Source: BRHc4a sp049323755
Lineage (GTDB): Bacteria; Bacillota; Desulfotomaculia; Desulfotomaculales; Desulfocucumaceae
Length of the DNA: 64,000 bases
Direction of reading: 5' to 3'
Assembly: GCA_049323755.1 (NCBI GenBank)
Contig: JBMOPE010000018.1
Location: 124,001 to 188,000, forward strand
The notes under the pieces were generated by a model. The model worked only from the letters and a program-made list of their open reading frames with translations, had not been told where the DNA came from and made no database searches. The position numbers were made by a program, and so were the translations under genes. This document shows positions 44,143-52,043 of this stretch, piece after piece (position 1 is the stretch's first letter; the number at the start of each line of letters is the position of its first letter).

Positions 44143-44340
44143 GAATGTCTTTTTTTATAAACCACAGAGGACACAGAGATCACAGAGAATTTGCTCTCAG
44201 GCATTACTTTCAGGTCTGATAAAAAACAGGGAATTTGAGAAGTTTTATAGCTTTCTCCTATCCATTCAATGAAATCCTCATGAAGCATTCAGACAGGCTA
44301 AAAAACTCTGTGTCCTCTGTGTTCTCTGTGGTTTTTTAAG
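44143..44340. repeat. CACAGAG-type intergenic repeat, copy B
   Basis: This element is about 198 bp. Its left arm (44143-44200) is nearly identical to that of copy A at 8085, including the shared ATTTGCTCTCAGG after the CACAGAG units, and its right arm (about 44302-44340) is the reverse complement. The centre differs from copy A. No coding capacity is apparent. Confidence 0.8.
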
Positions 44341-44421
44341 ACGTGCATTGAAAGCATTCAAAATTATTTTCATTTCTCTGTGGTGCCTCTTATAAGGCAT
44401 GTATGTCTGACTTCTGAATTC

Positions 44422-44456
44422 CGCCGCTGGATCAGCGGCAACGCCCGCAGGGCGTT
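44422..44456. terminator. Two adjacent short hairpins
   Basis: GCCGCTG-GAT-CAGCGGC (44423-44439) and AACGCCC-GCA-GGGCGTT (44440-44456) stand back to back, just before the T-box promoter. A weak T-run (TTTATT) follows. They may insulate the leader transcript from upstream reading. Confidence 0.4.
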
Positions 44457-44466
44457 TATTTAACAC

Positions 44467-44495
44467 TTGCTTTTTAAACCTTCAAGTAGTATATT
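44467..44495 (+). promoter_or_regulatory. Probable sigma-A promoter of the T-box leader
   Basis: TTGCTT (44467-44472) and TATATT (44490-44495) are 17 bases apart. They lie about 20 bases before the first T-box Stem I. Confidence 0.6.
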
Positions 44496-44510
44496 AATAA
44501 CATAGTTAAA

Positions 44511-44855
44511 AGTTGCTAAAGTCTATGAAGGAGAAAAGTAGGCTGGAAACAACCCTCCAGGGAGAAGGCGTCACCGACTGGAAGCGCCTTCAGGGAATGA
44601 CTTGCTGAAGTTCTCTCCGGAGATGCAGGCTGAAGCCAGGGGAACACATTTTTATCCCCATTACGGTGAGTAGGCTGGGCCGTTTTTCCCGCGTTAATGG
44701 GAAGGGGTATCGGATTAATATTCCCGTACCTTACTGAGCGGGTCGCCTTATGTTTTTCTTTAGGCGTACCAATAGGGTGGTAACACGGATAGTAAAAGCT
44801 TTTCGTCCCTAGAAGGGGTTGAAAGGTTTTTTTTATTGTCAGGGAATATTTGCGA
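44511..44855 (+). promoter_or_regulatory. T-box leader 1 with Stem I and antiterminator
   Basis: Stem I begins GAAGGAGAAAAGTAGG (44527). The distal part has the AGGGAGAAGGCG...GCGCCTTC hairpin, and the closing strand TCTCC pairs with GGAGA. TTC at 44611-44613, just before the closing strand, is at the expected specifier position and would read tRNA-Phe. The T-box AGGGTGGTAACACGG is at 44774-44788, followed by a terminator stem (about 44798-44833) and eight T. Control of aroF-pheA by uncharged tRNA-Phe fits the pathway. The specifier assignment is by eye. Confidence 0.8.
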
Positions 44856-44869
44856 TATCTGCATGAGTG

Positions 44870-44951
44870 AGCCCCTTTAAAGGGGGCTAAAAGGGGTGGT
44901 ACCACGGAAAGCCAGCTTTCGTCCCGGCGATGGAAGCCGGCTTTTTTATTA
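44870..44951 (+). promoter_or_regulatory. Second T-box antiterminator module lacking Stem I
   Basis: A second T-box GGGGTGGTACCACGG (44893-44907) is followed by the usual AGCTTTCGTCCC and a terminator (AAGCCGGC then six T, ending about 44947). It starts only about 40 bases after the first terminator, so there is no room for its own Stem I. It could be a duplicated checkpoint using the first Stem I, or a remnant. Confidence 0.7.
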
Positions 44952-44957
44952 AGGAAA

Positions 44958-45199
44958 GGGGACACACCAAATAAGGAAAGGGGACACACCTGCTGAAGTC
45001 TGAGTGCTTCTTTTGAGACAGGAATGTCCCCGATCTAGTTGGCTTTGGGGTTGGAGGAATGTCCCCGATCGGGATAAAGGGGACACACCAAATAAGGAAA
45101 GGGGACACACCTGCTGAAGTCTGAGTGCTTCTTTTGAGACAGGAATGTCCCCGATCTAGTTGGCTTTGGGGCCGGAGGAATGTCCCCGATCGGGAGGGG
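44958..45199. repeat. Tandem 121-base repeat with GGGGACA/TGTCCCC arms
   Basis: Two head-to-tail copies (44958-45078 and 45079-45199) are almost identical. Each contains GGGGACACACC twice and AATGTCCCCGATC twice in inverted orientation, so each can fold back on itself. The arms resemble REP-type elements. They sit inside the aroF leader transcript. Confidence 0.85.
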
Positions 45200-45209
45200 G
45201 TGGGTTTAT

Positions 45210-45290
45210 ATGAGCGATGAAGATGGTTTTTTTAAATTTAAGTCTTATCATTGGCCTGCCCTTAAGGTAGGGCCGGCAAAACATATTTAG
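45210..45290 (+). CDS. 26-residue ORF before aroF, possible leader peptide
   Basis: The frame begins MSDEDGFFKFKSYHW and has GGAGGGGG about 10 bases upstream. Three Phe, one Tyr and one Trp lie within the first 15 residues. It is followed by a hairpin (about 45255-45275) without a T-run. An aromatic-rich leader peptide before aroF-pheA would make sense, but the T-box already provides control, so this is tentative. Confidence 0.35.
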   Translation: MSDEDGFFKFKSYHWPALKVGPAKHI

Positions 45291-45348
45291 AAGGGAAGGT
45301 GAACGGCCTTTAAGTAAAATGGTAATATACGAGAAGGCCGGGAAGAAT

Positions 45349-46362
45349 ATGATTATTGTTATGGATATTAACAGCTCGCAGGAGCAAATAGACTCAGTGG
45401 TTAAAAAGCTGGAAACAAACGGTTTTCAGGCGCACCTTATACAGGGAGTAAAAAGAGTGGTAATAGGCGCTGTGGGAGACAGGGGGTCAATAATGTCAAT
45501 GGGACTTGATGTTATGCCGGGTGTGATGAGTGTCGTGCCTATTATGAAACCCTTCAAGCTGGTAAGCAGGGAAGCCACCGGAGACACCTCGGTAGTAAAG
45601 GTAGGAAATGTTGAGGTGGGTGGCAGTGGCATTGTAATGATGGCGGGTCCCTGCGCGGTGGAAACACCCGAACAGATGTACGCCGCGGCCGAGGCTGTTA
45701 AAAAGGCGGGTGCCCTGATACTAAGGGGAGGTGCCTTCAAGCCCAGAACCTCGCCATATAGCTTCCAGGGGCTGGAGGAAGAGGGGCTTAAAATATTGTC
45801 GGAGGCTGCCAGGGAATTTGGACTGGCCACTGTGACAGAGATAATAGACCTGCAAAGCCTGGAAAAATCCCTTAAATATGTAGACATGGTTCAGATAGGC
45901 GCCAGGAATATGCAGAATTTCAGGCTGCTGCAGGCCGTGGGAAGGGCCGGCCACCCGGTTCTTCTGAAAAGGGGACTCTCCGCAACGGTAGAGGAGTGGC
46001 TCATGGCGGCAGAGTACATAGCTTCAGAGGGTAACGCCAAAATTATACTATGCGAAAGAGGTATAAGAACCTTTGAAAGCTACACCAGAAATACCCTGGA
46101 TTTGAGTGCGGTGCCCCTGGTCAAAGGACTTTCCCACCTTCCGGTGGTGGTTGATCCAAGCCACGCTACCGGAATAAGAACGCTGGTTGGTCCCATGAGC
46201 CTTGCTGCGGTGGCTGCCGGTGCTGATGGGCTGTTAATTGAAGTTCACCCTGATCCCCAGAGGGCATTGTGTGACGGTAAGCAGTCCCTGAGCCCCGAAG
46301 AGTTCAGTAAGATGGCCGCGGAGCTGAAGGCCGTTGCAAAAGCGGTTGGAAGAGCAGCCTGA
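45349..46362 (+). CDS. aroF: 3-deoxy-7-phosphoheptulonate (DAHP) synthase, type Ib with ferredoxin-like N-terminus
   Basis: The enzyme condenses phosphoenolpyruvate and erythrose-4-phosphate, opening the shikimate pathway. The 337 residues comprise an N-terminal ferredoxin-like regulatory domain (about 1-70, MIIVMDINSSQEQIDSVV) and the barrel with GPCAVETPEQ, LRGGAFKPRTSPYSFQG and VDPSHATG. An ATG at 45319 is in frame, but the family N-terminus begins at 45349, which also has GGGAAG nearby. It is followed by pheA after 14 bases, and lies behind the T-box leaders. Confidence 0.95.
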   Translation: MIIVMDINSSQEQIDSVVKKLETNGFQAHLIQGVKRVVIGAVGDRGSIMSMGLDVMPGVMSVVPIMKPFKLVSREATGDTSVVKVGNVEVGGSGIVMMAGPCAVETPEQMYAAAEAVKKAGALILRGGAFKPRTSPYSFQGLEEEGLKILSEAAREFGLATVTEIIDLQSLEKSLKYVDMVQIGARNMQNFRLLQAVGRAGHPVLLKRGLSATVEEWLMAAEYIASEGNAKIILCERGIRTFESYTRNTLDLSAVPLVKGLSHLPVVVDPSHATGIRTLVGPMSLAAVAAGADGLLIEVHPDPQRALCDGKQSLSPEEFSKMAAELKAVAKAVGRAA

Positions 46363-46376
46363 CAGGGGGGTGCAAA

Positions 46377-47519
46377 ATGAAGAAAATAGGTTATCTTGGA
46401 CCTCCCGGGACTTTTACTGAGGCCGCTGCCATAAAATATGCAGGCGGCCAGGATGTGGACCTGGTGTGCTGCCAAAGCCTTCCGGAAATAGTGTCAGCAG
46501 TGGAAAGGGGGGATCTGGAGGAGGGTGTCGTGCCCCTTGAAAACTCCACCGAAGGAGCTGTTAACCAGATTCTCGACCTTGTGGCCAGGTCAACAGAAAT
46601 AATGTTCAGGGGAGAAGTAATAATTCACATACGCCATAACCTGCTTGTAAGGCCGGGGACAAAAACAGGCAGTGTAGTTAAAATAATGTCCCATCCCCAG
46701 GCTCTTGCCCAGTGCAGAGAATATATCGCCGAAAGGCTGCCGGGGGTTGAAGCAGTGGAAACCAGCAGCACGTCCCAGGCGGCAAGAATGGTGGCAGGCT
46801 CAACGGAGCCCTGGGCGGCCATAGGTACTGACCTGGCAGCGCAAAATTACGGACTGGAAATAGCCGGCAGAGATATACAGGATAGCTGTGAAAACGCTAC
46901 CAGGTTTATTATTTTGGGTAAGAACGACGCCCACCTGTCGGAAGACTGCAAAACCTCTCTCGTTGTAGTGGCAAAGGACCGCCCAGGGGCGCTGTATGGC
47001 ATTTTAAGAGAGTTTGCCCTGAGAGAAATAAACCTGACCAGGATAGAGTCAAGGCCTGCTAAAAAAAGACTGGGACAGTATATGTTTTTTATTGACCTGA
47101 AAGGTCACCGGGACCAGGAGAAAGTAAGGGAGGCTATTGATTCAATAAACGAAAAGTCTTCATACATGAGGATACTTGGATCCTACCCGGTGGACAATTC
47201 ACTGACCGTTAGCGCAGAACTCTCTTCTCTTCAGGAATTAACCCTGCAGGAGGCAAGGGCGGAAATAGACCTGGTGGACGGCCAGATAGTGGAGCTTCTT
47301 GGTATCAGGACTAAACTTGTAGAAAAGATAGCCCTTCTGAAAAAAGATCCGGGCCGGGTAAGGGATGAGGCAAGAGAAGAAGAAGTTCTGAAGAGGGTGA
47401 GGGACATTGCAGCCATGAAGGGTGCCGAGCCTGAGATGATTGAAGAAATATACAGGCTGATAATTTCCATGTATGTAAAGCTGCAAAAAGGCAGAATACA
47501 AAAAACAATGCTTTGCTAA
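46377..47519 (+). CDS. pheA: Bifunctional prephenate dehydratase-ACT-chorismate mutase
   Basis: The protein should convert chorismate to prephenate and then to phenylpyruvate. Domain order is prephenate dehydratase (about 1-180, with YLGPPGTFTE, VPLENSTEGAVNQ and the catalytic ENATRFIIL), an ACT domain (about 190-270; the Phe-binding-type ESRP motif is present) and a C-terminal AroQ-type chorismate mutase (about 288-375, RAEIDLVDGQIVELLGIRTKLV). The order is the reverse of E. coli PheA, where the mutase is N-terminal. It shares an operon with aroF, so flux into phenylalanine is controlled as a unit. Confidence 0.93.
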   Translation: MKKIGYLGPPGTFTEAAAIKYAGGQDVDLVCCQSLPEIVSAVERGDLEEGVVPLENSTEGAVNQILDLVARSTEIMFRGEVIIHIRHNLLVRPGTKTGSVVKIMSHPQALAQCREYIAERLPGVEAVETSSTSQAARMVAGSTEPWAAIGTDLAAQNYGLEIAGRDIQDSCENATRFIILGKNDAHLSEDCKTSLVVVAKDRPGALYGILREFALREINLTRIESRPAKKRLGQYMFFIDLKGHRDQEKVREAIDSINEKSSYMRILGSYPVDNSLTVSAELSSLQELTLQEARAEIDLVDGQIVELLGIRTKLVEKIALLKKDPGRVRDEAREEEVLKRVRDIAAMKGAEPEMIEEIYRLIISMYVKLQKGRIQKTMLC

Positions 47520-47526
47520 TAAATAA

Positions 47527-47558
47527 GGAAAGCCGGCCTGTGGGATAGCCGGCTTTCC
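47527..47558. terminator. Hairpin between convergent pheA and the AMP-ligase-like gene
   Basis: An 11-base perfect stem (47527-47537 with 47548-47558) lies just after pheA, with only a short pyrimidine run downstream. It could act in both directions. Confidence 0.7.
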
Positions 47559-47578
47559 CTATTAAGAATTAGTTTATT

Positions 47579-47878
47579 TTAGCCCGCGCACTGTTCGAGC
47601 AGTAGCTGTCTGGAAACCTTACCGGAAGGAGTTCTGGGGATTTTACACACAGTTACGGAAACCGGAGCCCTTTGGCATTTGGAATTGTCTGCGCACAGGC
47701 TTAATATTGACTGGGTATTTAATTGTTTTTCCTGTTCAGGCTCTACAAAAGCCCTTAATACCTGCTCACCGGAAGGCTCTGCCACTGAGATTACAACAAC
47801 GTCGCTTACACCTTCCATTCGGGATATCATTTTCTCAAGTTCCCTTACATAAGAATGGACTTCCGTGCACTCCAGCAT
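47579..47878 (-). CDS. Stand-alone AMP-binding-enzyme C-terminal-domain protein
   Basis: This 99-residue protein matches only the small C-terminal lid of acyl-CoA synthetases and NRPS adenylation domains. It has MEGVSDVVVISVAEPSGEQ (the strand after the hinge) and the catalytic-lysine motif IPRTPSGKVSRQLLLEQ. The large ATP-binding domain is absent and no stop-disrupted remnant lies upstream. GGAGG lies 10 bases before the ATG at 47878; an in-frame ATG at 47899 is less likely. The gene upstream encodes a 50-residue protein. Its partner or function is unknown. Confidence 0.7.
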   Translation of the reverse strand: MLECTEVHSYVRELEKMISRMEGVSDVVVISVAEPSGEQVLRAFVEPEQEKQLNTQSILSLCADNSKCQRAPVSVTVCKIPRTPSGKVSRQLLLEQCAG

Positions 47879-47902
47879 AATACCCGATCCTCCCCTCATT
47901 TT

Positions 47903-48055
47903 TTATTCTCTATCATCTGGCTCTTTTTCACCTGCCGTTTCAATAATAATCCGCAGGCTATCCACTATGTCAATTATATCCAGCAGCTCCATCTTCTCGG
48001 AGTATTTGCTTAAGATTGAGGTAATTGTTTCAACGGCCTGTTCTGCCGGATTCAT
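47903..48055 (-). CDS. 50-residue acidic helical protein
   Basis: This frame is below usual cut-offs. The ATG at 48055 follows GGGGGGG by 6 bases. The product, beginning MNPAEQAVETITSILSKYSE, is helical and acidic with a Leu/Ile-rich middle (DIIDIVDSLRIIIE). It ends just before the AMP-ligase-like gene, so the two probably form one unit. The Leu/Ile-rich helix could be a dimerisation or partner surface; this is a guess. Confidence 0.6.
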   Translation of the reverse strand: MNPAEQAVETITSILSKYSEKMELLDIIDIVDSLRIIIETAGEKEPDDRE

Positions 48056-48197
48056 TTAATTCCCCCCCAGCAATGCTTAATTAATTATATTATTAAGGTT
48101 TTTCAGGAGCCAATAAATAAGTGCTAAAATGCCGTAAATTGATATTGACTGGCATATATGGTTCTTGTGTTGGATTTGAATTAATAAAAGGGCTGTG

Positions 48198-48317
48198 ATG
48201 TCTGCGGCATTAGTTAAAAGGCAGAGTTTTCCTGATGAACAAGTTAAAAAATGTAGTATAGAGGAGCTGTTTAAATATCATGATAATCATGGAAATATAC
48301 AATGTCAGGGAGGGTGA
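48198..48317 (+). CDS. 39-residue ORF upstream of the Gfo/Idh oxidoreductase
   Basis: A short frame starts MSAALVKRQSFPDEQVKK and ends IQCQGG. Its stop lies three bases before the TTG of the next gene, so its last codons overlap that gene's GGGAGGGTGAG ribosome site, as in translational coupling. Its own ribosome site is weak (AAGGGC). It is not recognised and may be chance. Confidence 0.35.
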   Translation: MSAALVKRQSFPDEQVKKCSIEELFKYHDNHGNIQCQGG

Positions 48318-48320
48318 GTC

Positions 48321-49421
48321 TTGAAAAAACTAAGAGTAGGAATAATAGGTACGGGGATGGCCTTTGAGCGGCTGCACTACCCAGCCTACCAGGAGATGCC
48401 GGATAAATACCAGATTGTGGCAGTTTGTGATGAAGACAGGGCAAAAGCTTCACGCTGGGCTGGGAGACTGGGGATAGACAGCAACAGAGTGTACTCGGAC
48501 TACAGGGAAATGTGTAAAAGGGACGATATAGACTGCTATGACATAATGGTTCCGATAGAAAAAAATTATACGGTAACCGAAGAGGTGGCAAGTATAGCGC
48601 GAAAGCCAATAATATGTGAAAAGCCTCTGGCTCCTAACAAGGAACAGGCCTTTGCGCACAGGGAGCTTCCAAAAAAATACGGTATCCCCATAATGATAGC
48701 CGAAAACTACAGGTATAATGAAGAAACAAACATGATAAGGGATATGGTGAAAACAAAAAAAATCGGAGATATAGTGTACTTTATTCAAAACAGAGTTTAT
48801 GCCTTTCCCATTGATATGCATAAAAACAGCTTTGCAGCTACCGAATGGAGGCAGCGCCCTGATTATCCCGGCGGAACAATACTTGACACCACCGTTCATG
48901 ACCTCGCGGCGCTAAGGCACATACTGGGGCCTATAGACAGGCTGCAGGCCTTTGGGGTGCCGCAGGACGATGATTTTTCACCTTATGCGGTGGTGAATGT
49001 AAATATTCGTTTCAAAAGCGGGGTGACCGGTAATTTTTCCTTTTACTGCTCGGGAGTTGAAATGCAAAGGCCTCTAGTCGGACTCAGAATGTTTGGGACC
49101 AGTGGGATGATTTATCTGGAAGAAAGGGACTGCGGAATAATTAATGTCGCCCATAACGACGGAAGGTCCGAACAGGTTCCTTTCCGGACACAGAGGGGGT
49201 TTTACAACGAACTTCTTAATTTTTATAATGCCGCTATAGGAAAGGAGCCCATTTTCGTTACTCCTGAGATGGAATTCGGAGATGCAATGACTGTTTTCGC
49301 CATACTGGATTCAATAAGGGAAGGCAGGATAGTTGAAGTGGACAGGTATGACGATTTTGACCCTGCATATGCCGGAGGGGAGCAACAATATGATAATAGG
49401 CAATGGATACAGCAGCGATAA
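48321..49421 (+). CDS. Gfo/Idh/MocA-family NAD(P)-dependent oxidoreductase
   Basis: This is a sugar- or polyol-type dehydrogenase of unknown substrate, 366 residues. The N-terminal Rossmann domain has GIIGTGMAFERLHYP and the family lysine motif IICEKPLAPN (about 100). The C-terminal domain includes PGGTILDTTVHDLAALRHI with the likely catalytic His. The TTG start is chosen because GGGAGGGTGAG lies just upstream and the Rossmann strand begins six residues later. No transporter or kinase is nearby to hint at the substrate. Confidence 0.88.
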   Translation: MKKLRVGIIGTGMAFERLHYPAYQEMPDKYQIVAVCDEDRAKASRWAGRLGIDSNRVYSDYREMCKRDDIDCYDIMVPIEKNYTVTEEVASIARKPIICEKPLAPNKEQAFAHRELPKKYGIPIMIAENYRYNEETNMIRDMVKTKKIGDIVYFIQNRVYAFPIDMHKNSFAATEWRQRPDYPGGTILDTTVHDLAALRHILGPIDRLQAFGVPQDDDFSPYAVVNVNIRFKSGVTGNFSFYCSGVEMQRPLVGLRMFGTSGMIYLEERDCGIINVAHNDGRSEQVPFRTQRGFYNELLNFYNAAIGKEPIFVTPEMEFGDAMTVFAILDSIREGRIVEVDRYDDFDPAYAGGEQQYDNRQWIQQR

Positions 49422-49504
49422 TTAGGGATTAGGGATTAGGGATTGGGGATTGGAGATGATATTGCTAAATGAAATAATTTTTATTCCCAATTCCCAATTC
49501 CCAG
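49421..49504. repeat. GGGATTA/CCCAATT stutter repeats, inverted
   Basis: Four GGGATT(A/G) units (49421-49453) are followed, after a short A+T-rich spacer, by CCCAATT units (49484-49502) in roughly inverted orientation. The whole could fold as a hairpin just after the oxidoreductase gene. The same CCCAATT iteration is seen at 29908. Confidence 0.65.
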
Positions 49505-49638
49505 TTCCGGACACGGGAGTAATTCTTAATAGTATTAATATTTTTGTAGAAAACACCTATTAAAACCTATATAATTATATAACTACTCATTTTACCAGTT
49601 AGTTGGTCAGCCAACAATTTATATCAGGGGGAAATGGA

Positions 49639-51327
49639 ATGACTGCATTAAATTTGAAGGATGTTCCCGCCGAGGGCATGATATCCGTGAACATACCGGG
49701 AATAGGAACTTTTAAACTTCCAAAGGGCTCCAGGGCCGGTGAGACATTGAAGTTTGACACTGAAGCCAGGCGATCCCCGGTGGTTGCTGTTAAAATAAAT
49801 AATTCACTGGAAGACCTTGATGAAATTTTATCGGAAGACTGCACCATTGAATATGTGGATCTGGAAACCGATCAGGGCATGAGGGTTTATCAAAGCAGTA
49901 TTATCTTGGTGCTGTCCAGGGCTGCCAGGGAGGTTCTGCCGGATTGCAGAATTGTAACCGAGCACACTCTCGGCAATGCAGTTTACGGTGAAATAAAGAT
50001 GAAAAGGCCTCTAAAGGCCAGTGATGTTGAAAAAATTGAAAAGAGAATGAGATCTATCATAAACGGGGGAGGCAGCACGGAAAAGCTTATTCTTTCACTG
50101 GAGGATGCAGTTAACCTTTTTGGCTCCAGGGGAATGAAAGATAAGGTCGATCTACTGGGCCACTGGGACTCTGCGGAAGTAAAGGTGGTAAAGTGCGGGG
50201 ATTATTATGATTATGTGCTTGGGCCCGTTGTGCCGGACCTATGCACATTAAAGCATTTCAGGCTGCGATACTACCTCCCCGGATTTATACTGGAGCTGCC
50301 CCGAAAGGATGATCCCCTCAAGCTTCCGGTATATATTGAGCACGGTAAGCTTGCCAATGTTTTTTTTGAGGCTGATAAATGGGGAAAAATACTCAGAGTC
50401 AGGGATGTGGTCTCTCTGAACAGGGTTTTGGAGAGAGGAGATCCGGGGGACCTGATAAGGGTGGCCGAGGCCTTTCAGGAAAAGAAAATAAGCCAGGTTG
50501 CCGATATGATAACCTCCAATATCGACAGGACACGAATAGTTCTTATTGCGGGGCCTTCGTCTTCAGGCAAAACAACATTCTCCAAGAGGCTCTCCATACA
50601 GCTTAGAGTGAACGGAATTAACCCCTATGCCATTTCACTGGATGATTATTTTGTAAACAGGGACGAGACTCCCAAGGATGAAAACGGGCAGTATGATTTT
50701 GAGAGCATTGACGCCATTGACCGTGAATTGTTCAATGACCATCTGATTAAACTTATACAGGGTGAGGAGATTGAACTCCCCAGGTACAATTTTAAAACAG
50801 GAATGAGGGAGTACTTCGGTGAAAAGCTAAGGCTGAAAAGCTGTGACCTTATAATTATTGAAGGTATTCACGGCCTTAACGACCTGCTTACCTCCTCTAT
50901 TCCAAAGGGAAGAAAGTTTAAAGTATATGTCAGCGCCATAACCCACCTGTCACTGGACAATCAAAACAGAATACACACCACCGACCTGAGGCTGATACGC
51001 AGAATGGTAAGGGATTATAACTTCAGGGGGTATAGTGCGGCCCAGACTCTGGAAAGGTGGCCAATGGTTCGCAGGGGTGAGGAAAGGAACATTTTTCCCT
51101 TCCAGGAAGAAGCCGACGCAATGTTCAACTCTGCCCTGGTATACGAGCTGGCTGCACTGAAGGGATACGCCCGGCCGCTGCTGGAAGGAGTGACCAGGGA
51201 AAGCCAGGTGTACTCCGAGGCAAGAAGGCTTCTAAGGATATTGAGTTTCTTCAATGAGCTGGGATGTGATGATGTGCCGTCAACCTCTCTCCTCAGGGAA
51301 TTCATAGGGCAGAGCTGCTTTTATTAA
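49639..51327 (+). CDS. TGS-like and uridine kinase-like nucleoside kinase
   Basis: This 562-residue protein joins an N-terminal region related to the TGS and second domains of threonyl-tRNA synthetase (about 1-290) to a C-terminal P-loop kinase of the uridine kinase/phosphoribulokinase type (about 300-500). The P-loop GPSSSGKT lies at 305-312, with SLDDYFVNRDETPKDENGQY and IIEGIHGLND further on. The ATG at 49639 has an AGGGGG site; a longer frame upstream is not supported. The architecture is widespread in Firmicutes; the phosphate acceptor is not known to me. Confidence 0.9.
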   Translation: MTALNLKDVPAEGMISVNIPGIGTFKLPKGSRAGETLKFDTEARRSPVVAVKINNSLEDLDEILSEDCTIEYVDLETDQGMRVYQSSIILVLSRAAREVLPDCRIVTEHTLGNAVYGEIKMKRPLKASDVEKIEKRMRSIINGGGSTEKLILSLEDAVNLFGSRGMKDKVDLLGHWDSAEVKVVKCGDYYDYVLGPVVPDLCTLKHFRLRYYLPGFILELPRKDDPLKLPVYIEHGKLANVFFEADKWGKILRVRDVVSLNRVLERGDPGDLIRVAEAFQEKKISQVADMITSNIDRTRIVLIAGPSSSGKTTFSKRLSIQLRVNGINPYAISLDDYFVNRDETPKDENGQYDFESIDAIDRELFNDHLIKLIQGEEIELPRYNFKTGMREYFGEKLRLKSCDLIIIEGIHGLNDLLTSSIPKGRKFKVYVSAITHLSLDNQNRIHTTDLRLIRRMVRDYNFRGYSAAQTLERWPMVRRGEERNIFPFQEEADAMFNSALVYELAALKGYARPLLEGVTRESQVYSEARRLLRILSFFNELGCDDVPSTSLLREFIGQSCFY

Positions 51328-51335
51328 TACGATAA

Positions 51336-51359
51336 AAGGAGGCAGATTACTGCCTCCTT
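51336..51359. terminator. Hairpin between convergent genes
   Basis: A 9-base perfect stem (51336-51344 with 51351-51359) fills the gap between the kinase and the zinc-ribbon gene. It probably acts in both directions. Confidence 0.75.
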
Positions 51360-51361
51360 GC

Positions 51362-51574
51362 TTAATTAAGCAGGACCGGGACCACCTCGATGACAGTGCC
51401 GCAATTGTCACATGATATTTTCTTCCGGGGGGCCGATCTGTCAGTCAGAATTTCCTTTTCACATGTGGGACACTGCACGGCGGAGTACCCCTGGGGGTTT
51501 ATGTATTCGGCGGCCGTGAAGTCACTATCACAGCCCCGGCAGTCTGTGCAATCCCCTGGCATTACTTCCACCAT
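51362..51574 (-). CDS. Small zinc-ribbon protein
   Basis: This is a cysteine-rich protein of about 70 residues with three CxxC pairs or more (CTDCRGC, CPTC, CDNC) followed by a hydrophobic IEVVPVLLN tail. The pattern implies one or two structural zinc sites. The frame extends further upstream without a convincing start; the ATG at 51574 follows a CGAAAGG, and a second ATG at 51562 follows GGTGG. It lies downstream of a ferredoxin gene but is separated from it by a terminator hairpin. Function unknown. Confidence 0.65.
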   Translation of the reverse strand: MVEVMPGDCTDCRGCDSDFTAAEYINPQGYSAVQCPTCEKEILTDRSAPRKKISCDNCGTVIEVVPVLLN

Positions 51575-51620
51575 CCTTTCGGGTTCTAATTTATTTATAG
51601 TTCTTTGATTAAAAAATATT

Positions 51621-51644
51621 CCCCTACAAAAGTAGGGGCTTTTT
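51621..51644. terminator. Bidirectional hairpin terminator
   Basis: CCCCTAC-AAAA-GTAGGGG (51621-51638) has a T-run on the plus side and AAAAAA upstream, giving T on the minus side. It ends the ferredoxin transcript. Confidence 0.8.
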
Positions 51645-51645
51645 A

Positions 51646-51855
51646 TCAGGCATTGATTTTCACTACCGCCCCGCTTGGACATGCCCTGTTGCAACGTCCA
51701 CAGCGTTTGCAGTTGTCCTGGTTAATTGCGTAATTCACGGTATCATCGATAAATATGGCGCCGTCCCTGCACTCAAGCTCACATGCCGCGCAAGCCATGC
51801 AATCCTGGGCATTGATTTGAAAACTAAATTTAAATTTCTTTGGTTCAGCGGTCAC
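51646..51855 (-). CDS. 2[4Fe-4S] ferredoxin-like protein
   Basis: This 69-residue electron carrier has two cluster motifs, CMACAACELEC (C-x2-C-x2-C-x3-C) and CKRCGRCNRACP. An ATG at 51885 is in frame, but GGGGGAGG lies 5 bases before the GTG at 51855, which is therefore the likely start. The first motif lacks the usual following proline. It is monocistronic, with a terminator directly after. Its redox partner cannot be told from the neighbours. Confidence 0.9.
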   Translation of the reverse strand: MTAEPKKFKFSFQINAQDCMACAACELECRDGAIFIDDTVNYAINQDNCKRCGRCNRACPSGAVVKINA

Positions 51856-52043
51856 GCTAACCTCCCCCTTCCAGCTTTTATACATTTCTTTTTATTGTGA
51901 ACACAGTTCCTTAATACCACAGTTTTATCATTCTACGGTAGCAGTTAAAATCCTCCTTCTAATTCCAGGTCATTTCCTAAATAAATATTTTTTTGATAGG
52001 TAAAATATAAGTATCATATCATATTTTTTTTGGAGGATTGGAT

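Noticed and set aside
44690..44745. Similarity by eye to a 23S rRNA stretch (TTAATATTCCCGTACC).
   Set aside because: The segment lies inside the T-box leader between Stem I and the antiterminator, is short, and is not flanked by other rRNA-like sequence. I treat it as leader structure.
44516..44989. Open frame of 157 codons across the T-box region (minus strand).
   Set aside because: The frame is created by conserved T-box and repeat sequence; the composition is not protein-like and the RNA signals explain it.
44958..45199. Tandem repeats as a CRISPR array.
   Set aside because: There are only two 121-base units without distinct spacers, and no cas genes are present.
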